Made by a program: the position numbers and the translations under genes
Shown: positions 26,813-35,151 of the stretch, in pieces
Position numbering within the stretch: position 1 is the stretch's first letter
Layout of the letters: each line of letters opens with the position of its first letter
The notes under the pieces: model-generated
What the model was told of the DNA's origin: nothing
The model's input: the letters and a program-made list of their open reading frames with translations, nothing else
Databases searched by the model: none
NCBI RefSeq assembly: GCF_000282575.1
Contig: NZ_AKJA01000140.1
Span: 1 to 37,662, forward strand
Reading direction: 5' to 3'
Source: Herbaspirillum sp. YR522
GTDB lineage: Bacteria; Pseudomonadota; Gammaproteobacteria; Burkholderiales; Burkholderiaceae_D
Length of the DNA stretch: 37,662 nucleotides

Positions 26813-28996
26813 ATGATTCATTCCCTTGGCACCGCAGCCCAACCGCTCATCGAGCGCAAGACGGCGGCACCGGCCATGCGCCACGTCACCGTCAACACGG
26901 CGCATGCCCGACGCAGCGCCATCGTCGGCGACAGCCTGGTCGCCCTCGCCCCGCCTCCGCAGCCTGCGCCGGCGACCACGACGGTGCGCAAACCGTCGCT
27001 GGGCGCGGCCACCGGGGAACTTGCCACATTGCGGCTGGAGGCGGGACAACTGATGGGATCGCTGTTTCCCGATCTGCAGGATCAGGCCCGGGGCGCCGGC
27101 CAGGACATACGCAACCCTGCCCTCCAGAGCGCCTACCTGGCGCGGCTGGAGGCATTCTGGGCGCGCAACGCCGAGCCCATGCAGGCGGCGGCCGAAGCCG
27201 ACATCCTGCAATTTGCCCTGTCCCACCGCCGCGCCGACGAGCGCGCGCGGGCATTGGGCATCACCGAGAGCGCCGCCGCGCGCCTGCAACTGTCCGACCA
27301 GGCACTGGGCATGCTGGCCGAAGCCGCCGGCAATCGCGACCCCGACCTGCGCGACTACGGCACCCGCACCTACGCCTTCGACATCAATGGCTATGCGGCC
27401 GACGACATGGCATGGCTGCGCGCAAGCGACGGCAACGTGGTGCTGCTGATGCCAGGCAACGAACGTCACATCCGCCAATACCCGTCGCTGGAGGCGATGC
27501 GCGACGACATCCAGAAAATGCTGTGCGACGATGCCGGTCGCCAGGAGATGGCGCGGCATTTCTCGTCCTACAACCGCAGCGACGGCGTGTTCTACCAGGG
27601 CGTCGACCAATGGCTGGTCGATCTGGCCAAGGGCGGCTACAACGACCGTATCGCCTGCGCCAGCATGGCCTACAAGGGCGACTTCAGGACCTTGCTGGGA
27701 CAGCCCGACGCCCGCGGGCAGGCATTGCTGTCGGACCGCGCCCTGGCCATGTTGTGCGAGGCGGCCGGGCACCCCGACCCGACGCTGGGCACGCAAGGCA
27801 CGCAGGCCTTCGTGTTCGACATCAACACCTATCAATCCAGCGACATGAGCTGGCTGCGAGCGGCCGACGGTCACGTGGTGCTGATCATGCCGGGCAGCGC
27901 ACGGCCGGTCTGCGAATATCCGGATCTCGACGCCATGCGCGCGGCCATCGTCGAGATGACCCGCAGCGGCGACGGCCTGCGCGAGCTGGCACATCATTTC
28001 TCCGTCTACAACCGCCGCGACGGCGTCACCTACCAGGGTGTGGACCAATGGTTGGCCGATATCCGGGAAGGCATGTACAACCGCCGCATCGCCTATCTTC
28101 CGCAGCATGTGAGCGGCAACGTGTTCCGGCACCAGATTGCAGCCGGGTGCGAGGCCGAGCGCGAAAAACTGCGCTACCTGTACCGGGCGCAGGCATCCTC
28201 GGCGGCACAAGAGCAGTGCTGGCTGGCCGACTTCTCGTCGGCAAACCAGGCCTTCACGCGCGTGCGAGAGCCCGAACCGGGCTGCGTCGGCGAGCGCAGT
28301 CGCCAGCGGCGCGCCATCGGCGACGACCTGATCCAGGCCTGCCAGCGCGGCCGCCAGCGTGCCGGGCAGTGGGCAAGGTCGATACGGCACCGCCTACTTG
28401 CCAGCATCGACCGCTTGCGCCAGGATGCCCGCGAGCAGGCAACGCCGGCGGCACCGGCAAGGCGCGTCGCGTCGGCGGCGACGCAGACCGATTGGCGCGA
28501 GCCCAACGAGCGCGGCTTTCTCGAAAGCAGCAACTTCGGCACGCTCTATCGCTACATGTACGTGACACCGCGCTCCAACCCGCACGGCGCCTACCGGCGC
28601 GACCCGGAAGTGCATGGATTTCCGTCTCAATACCGGTTTGCGGCGGGTCGACAGGCGCTCGACGGCGAGGTGATGGATGCCTTTCTGACCCCCGAGGCGG
28701 CGCAACGCGCCATCGAGGTGTCCTCGCGCGATCGGCGCTATTACTGGCTCTACGAAATAGATGTCCGCGGCCTGCGGTGCGTATCGTTCGGCGACAACCG
28801 CCTGCACAATCCGGACTACGATGCGCTGATGCAAGACAACGGCTGGGAAACGCTGGTCAGGGTGGCCGACAGCATCTTCGTGGCGCCCTATTCGACCAGC
28901 GGCTATCGCACCATCGAGGACCAGATCGTGCAGATACGGATGGACGGCGACATGGCGCACCGCACCACCCGTATCGATGGCCGCTTCATCAATTGA
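26813..28996 (+). CDS. Orphan protein with duplicated dermonecrotic-toxin-like domain, possible effector
   Basis: I do not recognise the whole 727-residue protein. The start ATG has GGAGG five bases before it. Residues 1-70 are Ala/Pro-rich and may be disordered, with no classical signal peptide. Two homologous units follow, offset by about 147 residues: about 159-283 and 306-430. Each has FDINxY, a DM-x-WLRA-x-DG pair, LxMPG, a HFSxYNRxDGV segment and YQGVDQWL. This pattern resembles the repeated region of dermonecrotic-toxin-like proteins of Pseudomonas (DUF6543 type). An Arg-rich helical linker spans 490-545. A different C-terminal domain (about 565-727) contains GTLYRYMYVTPR, YYWLYEIDVRG and SIFVAPYSTSGYRTIEDQI; this layout is faintly like ADP-ribosyltransferases, but I see no clear E-x-E. 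A secreted effector or toxin is the best guess. Confidence 0.6.
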   Translation: MIHSLGTAAQPLIERKTAAPAMRHVTVNTAHARRSAIVGDSLVALAPPPQPAPATTTVRKPSLGAATGELATLRLEAGQLMGSLFPDLQDQARGAGQDIRNPALQSAYLARLEAFWARNAEPMQAAAEADILQFALSHRRADERARALGITESAAARLQLSDQALGMLAEAAGNRDPDLRDYGTRTYAFDINGYAADDMAWLRASDGNVVLLMPGNERHIRQYPSLEAMRDDIQKMLCDDAGRQEMARHFSSYNRSDGVFYQGVDQWLVDLAKGGYNDRIACASMAYKGDFRTLLGQPDARGQALLSDRALAMLCEAAGHPDPTLGTQGTQAFVFDINTYQSSDMSWLRAADGHVVLIMPGSARPVCEYPDLDAMRAAIVEMTRSGDGLRELAHHFSVYNRRDGVTYQGVDQWLADIREGMYNRRIAYLPQHVSGNVFRHQIAAGCEAEREKLRYLYRAQASSAAQEQCWLADFSSANQAFTRVREPEPGCVGERSRQRRAIGDDLIQACQRGRQRAGQWARSIRHRLLASIDRLRQDAREQATPAAPARRVASAATQTDWREPNERGFLESSNFGTLYRYMYVTPRSNPHGAYRRDPEVHGFPSQYRFAAGRQALDGEVMDAFLTPEAAQRAIEVSSRDRRYYWLYEIDVRGLRCVSFGDNRLHNPDYDALMQDNGWETLVRVADSIFVAPYSTSGYRTIEDQIVQIRMDGDMAHRTTRIDGRFIN

Positions 28997-29043
28997 GCCG
29001 CCGTGCGCCTCGCGCGGCCAGCCGCCGGACGAGGCGCCAACGG

Positions 29044-30573
29044 TTATCGGCCGGGTTCATCGAGCAATTGCTGGCCGATGCGCCCCAGCTTGCGCAAGGC
29101 CTGGTCCAGCTCGCGCGTGAAAGGGTGACCGCAGCAAATACGCAAGAAATGCCCGTAACGATCCGAATTCGAAAAAATCGTCCCCGGTGAGACGCCCACG
29201 CCCTCGCCCAGCGCCAGCTCGAACAGGCGCTGCGACGAAATCTGCTGCGGCAGCTCCACCCACATGCCCACCCCTCCCTTGGGCACATTCATGCGCGAGC
29301 CCTCCGGAAAATACGCGGCGATCGATTCGGCCATGCGCTCGCGCTGTTCGCGCAGCACTTCCCGCAGGCGACGCAAGTGGCGATCATAGGCCGGGCTGGC
29401 GATGAAGCCGGCAGCCGTGACCTGCGTCCATTCTTCGTTGGCGCGCGTGTGGGCGAACTTGAGCATGCCGACCCGCTCATGCCAGCGACCGCCATTCATC
29501 CACCCCAAGCGCATGCCGGGCGCCAACACCTTGTTGAGCGAGGCGCAATAGATGACGTTGCCGCTGCGATCGCGGCTCTTGAGCGATGACGGCGCGACAT
29601 TGCCATCGGCCAGCTCGGTATAGGCGTCGTCTTCGATCAGCGGCAGCCTGAGCTGGTCGCACAGGGCGACCAGCGCATCCTTGTTCGCCTCGGGCATGAT
29701 GCAGCCGAGCGGATTCTGCAGATTGGGCACCACCACCACCGCCTTGATATTGCCGTAGGTACGCACCGCCAGCTCCAGCGCCTCAACCGAGATGCCGGTA
29801 TGCGGGCTGGTCGGTATCTCGAGCGCGCGCATGCCCAGGTTCTCGAGCGCCTGCAGCAAGCCGAAATAGGTGGGCGACTCGACCGCGATGGTGTCTCCCG
29901 GCCCGGCCACGGCCCGCAAGGCCAGGTTGAGTGCTTCGATACAGCCGTGCGTGACCACCACTTCGTCGGCACTGATGCGCATGCCGGCATTGAGCGCACG
30001 GCGTGCCACGGCATGCCGAAACGCCATGTTGCCGTTATGCGGCATGGCACTGGTGAGCAGCTCCGGGCGCTCGCGCAGGGCACGCATGGCTGCCTGGCGC
30101 AGCGTGTCGACCGCATAGAGTTCGGGCGCACAGGTCATGCCGGACAAATCGATGGGGGGTGCCGACTTCTGGCGCAGCGCGATGTACTGCGACACCTTTT
30201 CGTGGATACCGACATATTGCGCCGGGTCCAGCGCCAGCAGGCTGCTGGGCTCCTGCACCGGCCGGATCACCGAGCGCTTGGGCTGCCGCACGAAATAGCC
30301 GGACCGTGGCCGAGCCTCGAGCCAGCCCGCCTGCTCCATATGACGCAGGCTTTGCAACGCGGTCGACAGGCTGACCTGGTGTTGGCGCATCAGGTCGCGC
30401 ACCGAGGGCATGCGGTCGCCCACGGCCAGGGTACCGGCGTCGATGGCTTCCTGGTAATGATCGGCCAAGCGCCGATACAGGGGAGTGCGGGCGGCCGCCG
30501 GGGGTGGCGCATCGGCAACGGCACGACACGGCGCGGCGGGGGCGGGGTCTGGGACAAGCAGGCTGGTATCCAT
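29044..30573 (-). CDS. MocR-family regulator (GntR HTH + aminotransferase-like domain)
   Basis: MocR proteins fuse a GntR-type winged helix to a fold-type I PLP aminotransferase domain, and usually act as PLP-dependent regulators rather than enzymes. The 509-residue protein has the HTH at about residues 30-100 (GDRMPSVRDLMRQHQVSLSTALQSLRHMEQAGWL). The aminotransferase domain includes the PLP lysine in CASLNKVLAPGMRLGW and the conserved VPNLQNPLGC. The ATG at 30573 (MDTSLLV) is chosen because the longer frame reads through what looks like the divergent promoter region. It is divergent from a DUF2917 gene, a pairing I have seen in other Burkholderiales, which suggests that gene is its target. 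Confidence 0.85.
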   Translation of the reverse strand: MDTSLLVPDPAPAAPCRAVADAPPPAAARTPLYRRLADHYQEAIDAGTLAVGDRMPSVRDLMRQHQVSLSTALQSLRHMEQAGWLEARPRSGYFVRQPKRSVIRPVQEPSSLLALDPAQYVGIHEKVSQYIALRQKSAPPIDLSGMTCAPELYAVDTLRQAAMRALRERPELLTSAMPHNGNMAFRHAVARRALNAGMRISADEVVVTHGCIEALNLALRAVAGPGDTIAVESPTYFGLLQALENLGMRALEIPTSPHTGISVEALELAVRTYGNIKAVVVVPNLQNPLGCIMPEANKDALVALCDQLRLPLIEDDAYTELADGNVAPSSLKSRDRSGNVIYCASLNKVLAPGMRLGWMNGGRWHERVGMLKFAHTRANEEWTQVTAAGFIASPAYDRHLRRLREVLREQRERMAESIAAYFPEGSRMNVPKGGVGMWVELPQQISSQRLFELALGEGVGVSPGTIFSNSDRYGHFLRICCGHPFTRELDQALRKLGRIGQQLLDEPGR

Positions 30574-30603
30574 GAGACATCTTGTTCCGGCCGGAAAAAC
30601 CAG

Positions 30604-30646
30604 AACAGATACAGAGTATTCGAAAACCAACGATAACAGATTCGAA
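30604..30646. promoter_or_regulatory. Direct repeats between mocR and DUF2917 gene, candidate operator
   Basis: AACAGAT occurs at 30604-30610 and 30635-30641, and TTCGAA at 30619-30624 and 30641-30646. MocR regulators commonly bind pairs of direct repeats in such divergent regions. Confidence 0.4.
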
Positions 30647-30744
30647 GAAAGCCTTCTGTTGTGCGCGCTTATCCGTGCCCTTGTGCCTGTGCGCCCACCG
30701 CCCGCAATCCTAGACTGGCAGCATCGACATCGATGGAGAAACCC

Positions 30745-31122
30745 ATGCCCTGCCCACTGCCTCCCGGCGCCACCGCCTCCCTTCGCAGCCTGCACCTGAG
30801 CCCCGGCCAGACCCTGCGCATCTGGTTACCGGCCGGCGTTACGCTGGTGTCCAACGGCCCCGCCCTGACGGTGGGCAGCGCCCGCTGGATCGCAGGCCAA
30901 TTGCTGCAGCAATGCCAGCGCCTGGACGACGGCCAGTCGCTGCGGCTGGAGCAGGGCGGCTGGGCGCAGATCAGCGCGACCGGCGGCGGCGAACTGCTGT
31001 GCCTGGCACCGGCCCGGCGTCATTGGACCACCCGACTGGCACGGGCAGCCCGCCAGTTCGCTGCATGGATACGCAGCGCCTACCGCAGCAAGGACCTGTC
31101 CGGCATCAGTAAAATTGGATAA
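30745..31122 (+). CDS. DUF2917 domain protein
   Basis: A 125-residue protein of the DUF2917 family, found mainly in Betaproteobacteria and of unknown function. The central part looks like a small beta barrel (SPGQTLRIWLPAGVTLV, then DGQSLRLEQGGWAQISA and GELLCLAP), similar in feel to cupin-like folds. The C-terminal tail is basic and helical. I chose ATG 30745 because GGAG lies seven bases upstream; an ATG at 30733 is possible. It is divergent from the MocR gene. Its last codons overlap one arm of an inverted repeat (ATTGGATA, 31114-31121). Confidence 0.7.
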   Translation: MPCPLPPGATASLRSLHLSPGQTLRIWLPAGVTLVSNGPALTVGSARWIAGQLLQQCQRLDDGQSLRLEQGGWAQISATGGGELLCLAPARRHWTTRLARAARQFAAWIRSAYRSKDLSGISKIG

Positions 31123-31204
31123 AAAGTTTTCGTACGCGCAAGCAAGCGGTTTAAGTCAATCGTAAAACCATTACACTTGCCTATCCAATCATCATGCATG
31201 TGTT

Positions 31205-32695
31205 ATGCCAAACGATATTGCGCGCCACCCCGCCCTGCAGCAAGGGCCAGACAGCCGGGACGAAAGCTTCGATCTGGCCCCGATTTCTCTCTGGAAAGAA
31301 GACTACAGCGGCATGAAGCGGCTGTTCGACCAATGGCGCAGCGAGGGTGTGTCCGACCTCGGGGCCTGGCTGCGACAAGACACGCGCCGCGCCAAGCAGT
31401 GTGCCCAGCAGATCAAGGTTGTGGCGGTCAACCAACGTACGCTGGCATTGTACGAAGCCACCGATCGCGAGCACCTGGTGGCCAACCTCGACCAGGTGTT
31501 TCGGGACGACATGCTCGACACCTTCATCGATGAGCTGGTCCAGTTGTGGAACGGCGGGCTCGATTTTTCCAGTTATACCGTCAACTACACGCTCGGCGGG
31601 CGCCGCATCGATATCCAGCTGAGTGGGCGCATCATGCCCGGCAGCGAACAGAGCTGGGACTATATCCTGCTGGCCATCGAGAACGTGACCGAACGCGAGA
31701 CCGCACGCAAGAAACTGTCGCGCAGCGAGAACTATGCGCGCGGCCTGTTCGAATATTCTCCCATCTCGCTGTGGGTGGAGGACTTCAGCCAGGTCAAGCG
31801 CCTGTTCGACGACCTGCATCGCATCGGCATTACCGATTTCCGCACCTTCATCGACGTCCATCCCGAGTTCGTCGAGCGCTGCATGCAGGAGATCCGCGTC
31901 ATCGACGTCAACCTGCAGACGCTGTCGATGTTCGGTGCCGAGGACAAGCCGGCGCTGCTGTCGCGCCTGTCGGATGTGTTTCGCGACGACATGCGGCCGC
32001 ACTTCAGCCAGCAGTTGATCGAGTTATGGAATGGCAACCTCCTGCACCAGCGCGAGGTGATCAACTATTCGCTCACCGGCGAAGCCATCAACGTCCACCT
32101 GCAGTTCTCGGTGTTTCCCGGACACGAGGATAGCTGGGGGCTGGTGCTGGTGGCGCTGACCGATATCACCGCGCGCAAGAAGGCCGAAGCCTATCTCGAA
32201 TTCCTGGGCAAGCACGACGAACTGACCAAGTTGCACAATCGCGCCTTCATGGTCGACGAGCTGAACCGCCTGGAGCGCAAGGGACCGTTTCCGATCAGCG
32301 TCATCGTGGCCGACCTCAATGGCCTCAAGCTGGTCAATGACGAGCGCGGCCACGCTGCCGGCGACGCCTTGCTGCGGCGCGTGGGCGAGGTACTGGCCAA
32401 GGCGGTGGAACGCCCGGCCAGCGTGGCGCGCGCCGGTGGCGACGAGTTCGCGATCCTGCTGCCGGGCACCGACGAACGTGGCGCGCATGCGCTCATCGAG
32501 CAGATACGGCAATTGATCGACCTCAATAACCAGTTCTATTCGGGCGTGGCAATGAGCCTGTCGATGGGGGCCGCGACCGCCGTACCGGGCGAGCGTCTCG
32601 ACGCGGTACTGCAGCGCGCCGACGGCTTGATGTATGAGGCCAAGCGCGCGTTCTACAGCGCGCCCGGGCAGGAGCGGCGCCTCGCAGGGAGCTGA
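31205..32695 (+). CDS. Diguanylate cyclase with two PAS-like sensor modules
   Basis: A cytoplasmic 496-residue signalling protein that should make cyclic di-GMP. No membrane segment is seen. Two homologous PAS-type modules are offset by 160 residues, at about 24-165 and 184-325. Each starts with SPISLW or APISLW followed by an ED-x-S-x-xKRLFD segment, contains QLWNG or ELWNG, and ends in a VTERE or ITARK linker. The GGDEF domain (about 335-485) has an intact AGGDEF (410-415) with DLNGLKLVND and GHAAGDALL before it, so catalysis is likely. The product-inhibition I-site RxxD is not kept: the aligned residues are E402 and A405. The alpha/beta hydrolase gene begins six bases later. Confidence 0.9.
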   Translation: MPNDIARHPALQQGPDSRDESFDLAPISLWKEDYSGMKRLFDQWRSEGVSDLGAWLRQDTRRAKQCAQQIKVVAVNQRTLALYEATDREHLVANLDQVFRDDMLDTFIDELVQLWNGGLDFSSYTVNYTLGGRRIDIQLSGRIMPGSEQSWDYILLAIENVTERETARKKLSRSENYARGLFEYSPISLWVEDFSQVKRLFDDLHRIGITDFRTFIDVHPEFVERCMQEIRVIDVNLQTLSMFGAEDKPALLSRLSDVFRDDMRPHFSQQLIELWNGNLLHQREVINYSLTGEAINVHLQFSVFPGHEDSWGLVLVALTDITARKKAEAYLEFLGKHDELTKLHNRAFMVDELNRLERKGPFPISVIVADLNGLKLVNDERGHAAGDALLRRVGEVLAKAVERPASVARAGGDEFAILLPGTDERGAHALIEQIRQLIDLNNQFYSGVAMSLSMGAATAVPGERLDAVLQRADGLMYEAKRAFYSAPGQERRLAGS

Positions 32696-32701
32696 AACGG
32701 G

Positions 32702-33418
32702 ATGGCATCGACCAGCTTCTGGCTTGCGGCAGGTCAAGAGCGTATCGCCTGCGATGTCATGGGTACGTCACCAGTGCGTACGCTGGTGTTGCACGGCGCG
32801 GGCCAGAGTTCGCGCGAGCGCCAGCGCCCGTTGCGCAACAGGCTGCTCGAACTGGGCTGCGCCAGCGCCGCACTGGACTTCTCCGGCCACGGGCTGAGCA
32901 CCGCGCATCGAGCAGGGTCGCTGGCAAAAAGACTGGAGCAGGCGCAAGCCCTGCTGGATCATGCCACCGTCGGACCGCGTACCGTGGTGGGAGTCAGCAT
33001 GGGTGGCGAGATTGCGCTGCGGCTGGCCTGCCGGCCACAGAACCGCATCACGCATGTGGTGACGCTGGTGGGCGCCATCTATGACGCGGCAGCGTTTGCG
33101 TTGCCGTTCGGCCCCGCCTTCAGCGCGGCCTTGCGGCGCCATCAGAGTTGGCGCGATGCCGCCGTACTGCCTTTGCTGGCGACCTACACCGGTCGCCTGA
33201 CGCTGGTACGGGGCGAACATGATGCCATCATCCCGTCGGAAATCGTCGAACTGGTACGGGACCACGCGCGGGCGTCACGACACTGCCGCATCGTCGATCT
33301 ACCCGGCGTCGACCACCGCATCAGCGAACGCTGCGCCACTGACCAGGCATTACTGGATTCACTGGCGCAACTGATCGCCTATCCCCCTGCGGACTCCCTC
33401 CCCCCTATCCGGACCTAG
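32702..33418 (+). CDS. Alpha/beta hydrolase family protein
   Basis: A 238-residue alpha/beta hydrolase without signal peptide. The predicted triad is S99 (nucleophile elbow GVSMGG), D174 (GEHDAIIP) and H205 (GVDHRIS). The oxyanion segment LHGAGQSSRER is at 30-40. It follows the diguanylate cyclase by six bases and is probably co-transcribed. Its stop codon overlaps that of the convergent next gene on one CTAG. The substrate cannot be told from sequence; esterase, thioesterase or lactonase are possible. Confidence 0.8.
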   Translation: MASTSFWLAAGQERIACDVMGTSPVRTLVLHGAGQSSRERQRPLRNRLLELGCASAALDFSGHGLSTAHRAGSLAKRLEQAQALLDHATVGPRTVVGVSMGGEIALRLACRPQNRITHVVTLVGAIYDAAAFALPFGPAFSAALRRHQSWRDAAVLPLLATYTGRLTLVRGEHDAIIPSEIVELVRDHARASRHCRIVDLPGVDHRISERCATDQALLDSLAQLIAYPPADSLPPIRT

Positions 33419-34017
33419 GCCGTGACCGACAGCAATGCGCCGGTGACGCCCTGGGCGGCAATTTCACTGGTTATGGTATCGGCCAAGTCGGGGTTGGCCT
33501 GCAAGACCTGGGCCAACTGCGCCGCATAGGCGGTGTCGATACCGTTGAAGTTACCGTTGGTAGCGTAAAGCCCGGCCGTGGCCGGTGCCGTGGCCAGTCC
33601 CGAGAGCACACCCGCGTAGAACAGGTCGGCCGACTGGTCTGCCGTCAGGGTGGTGTCGGCGGCATCATCGCTTTGCAGCTGTGCCTGCTCGGCCGCCCGC
33701 AACTCGGCCGCGTCATTGGCTGCGGCAATGGCCTGCGCCACGCTGGTGGCGGTATTGATGGCCACGGCCGTATTGAGCAGCCCTGCGGCGTTGTAGGTCA
33801 GCGGTGAGGTCTGGTCGAGCAGGTTGGAATTGGACAGCGATACCACCACGGAAGCATCCGCAGCCAGCTCGGTGGCACGTTGCACGGCACTCTGGTTGAC
33901 ATTGAGCGCGGCGTTGTTGGCCACGCCACTGTTGATGGTAAGTGCCGTATTGACGGCGCTGGCGTTCAAGTAGGCAGCGGTCAGGTTATTGATGTTGTTA
34001 CTGGTATCGATTGCCAT
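33415..34017 (-). CDS. Acidic Ala/Asn-rich orphan protein without Lys, His, Cys or Trp
   Basis: I do not recognise this 200-residue protein. The ATG has GGGAG eight bases upstream, and reading-frame quality looks real. It contains no Lys, His, Cys or Trp, only two Arg and about 16 Asp/Glu, so it must be strongly acidic. The first half is rich in Asn, Ala and Val (for example NNINNLTAAYLNASAVN), and the second half in Ala, Gln and Asp with helical character. No Sec signal peptide is seen. Such composition is common in proteins secreted by type I systems or exposed at the surface, but no RTX repeat is present. It has its own upstream region after the pssA terminator. Confidence 0.65.
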   Translation of the reverse strand: MAIDTSNNINNLTAAYLNASAVNTALTINSGVANNAALNVNQSAVQRATELAADASVVVSLSNSNLLDQTSPLTYNAAGLLNTAVAINTATSVAQAIAAANDAAELRAAEQAQLQSDDAADTTLTADQSADLFYAGVLSGLATAPATAGLYATNGNFNGIDTAYAAQLAQVLQANPDLADTITSEIAAQGVTGALLSVTA

Positions 34018-34129
34018 GATGAAGACTCCCGAAGATGATCTGTCTTGGAGAGAAGGTTAGAAAACCAAACCGGCATGGGCAAGCTGAGCCGCCGTTGCAA
34101 AGTGTAAGCAAGTACTACGATGCACCATG

Positions 34130-34154
34130 AAAAACGCCCGCGTAGGCGGGCGTT
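34130..34154 (-). terminator. Rho-independent terminator after pssA
   Basis: On the minus strand AACGCCCGC and GCGGGCGTTTTT form a nine-base stem with a short loop and a T run. It is 32 bases after the pssA stop codon and ends the psd-pssA unit. Confidence 0.8.
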
Positions 34155-34185
34155 CGGGGTAGCTGCATTGACGGCTGGCAAGGTT

Positions 34186-35055
34186 TCAGTGGCCGTCGTC
34201 GGCGTGCTCGTCACTGGTCTGCACCAGGCTCACCGGACGCCCCTTGATGCGGCGCCAGACATACACGCCATAGCCCGACAGGCCATACAGCACGAACAGG
34301 CCGAACAGTACCTTGGACGGATCGCTTGAAATGGCGACCAGCAGCAGCACCACGATCAAGGCCGCGATGAAGGGCATGGGCTTGCGGAAATTGACATCCT
34401 TGAAACTATAGAATGGCACGTTGGTCACCATGGTAATACCGGCGTACAGGGTAATGACCCAGGCCGCCCAGCTGAGGTCGGTGCCGGCAAAACGCAGGTC
34501 ATCCATCAGCCACACGAAGCCGGCCACCATGGCCGCCGCCGCCGGGCTGGGCAAGCCCTGGAAATAGCGCTTGTCGACCACGGCGATGTTGGTATTGAAG
34601 CGCGCCAGGCGCAAGGCGCCACCCACGCAATAGACGAAGGCGGCCAGCCACCCGAGCTTGCCCATGCCGCGCAAGGACCATTCGTAGACCACCAGCGCCG
34701 GCGCGGCGCCGAAGGAGACCATGTCCGACAGGCTGTCGTACTGGGCGCCGAATTCGCTCTGCGTATTGGTCATGCGGGCTACGCGTCCGTCCAGGCTGTC
34801 GAGCACCATGGCCACGAAGATGGCGATGGAGGCATAGTCGAACTTCAGGTTCATCGCCATGACGATGGCATAGAAGCCGCAGAACAACGCGGCGGTGGTG
34901 AAGGCGTTGGGCAGCAGGTAGATGCCGCGTGCGCGGCGACGACGTACCGGCCCCTCGCCCGACGGATCCAGTTGCGCGGCATACGGCTTCGGCCCGCGCA
35001 GGGACTTCGGTAGAGGAATGCCGCCCTTGGCTTTACGTCGTCGGAAAGTTGCCAT
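34186..35055 (-). CDS. pssA: CDP-diacylglycerol--serine O-phosphatidyltransferase
   Basis: PssA makes phosphatidylserine from CDP-diacylglycerol and serine in the inner membrane. The 289-residue protein has the CDP-alcohol phosphotransferase motif D-x2-DG-x2-AR-x8-G-x3-D-x3-D, seen here in MVLDSLDGRVARMTN and GAQYDSLSD. There are about seven to eight hydrophobic segments. A basic N-terminus (FRRRKAKGG) precedes the first helix. It follows psd with a 96-base gap, the usual pairing, and gives psd its substrate. In many relatives leuA comes next; here an unrelated orphan gene does. Confidence 0.95.
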   Translation of the reverse strand: MATFRRRKAKGGIPLPKSLRGPKPYAAQLDPSGEGPVRRRRARGIYLLPNAFTTAALFCGFYAIVMAMNLKFDYASIAIFVAMVLDSLDGRVARMTNTQSEFGAQYDSLSDMVSFGAAPALVVYEWSLRGMGKLGWLAAFVYCVGGALRLARFNTNIAVVDKRYFQGLPSPAAAAMVAGFVWLMDDLRFAGTDLSWAAWVITLYAGITMVTNVPFYSFKDVNFRKPMPFIAALIVVLLLVAISSDPSKVLFGLFVLYGLSGYGVYVWRRIKGRPVSLVQTSDEHADDGH

Positions 35056-35113
35056 CGATGTTTATTGTTGGTAAGTGCAAAAGAAAGCTCGACCTTAGGC
35101 GCCGAGCCCGGCA

Positions 35114-35141
35114 GTCGATACGCCGGCTGCGGCGTATCGAC
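35114..35141. repeat. Perfect 11-base hairpin between psd and pssA
   Basis: GTCGATACGCC and GGCGTATCGAC are perfect arms around GGCTGC, 12 bases after the psd stop codon. There is no T run, so it is not an ordinary terminator. It may stabilise psd mRNA or lower pssA expression. Confidence 0.6.
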
Positions 35142-35151
35142 AGGAGTGTGA

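Noticed and set aside
26369..29190. Long frames overlapping the orphan toxin-like gene (673 codons minus, 800 codons plus in another frame)
   Set aside because: Only the frame at 26813 has a strong ribosome site and internal domain duplication at protein level; the others are Arg- and Ala-rich shadows.
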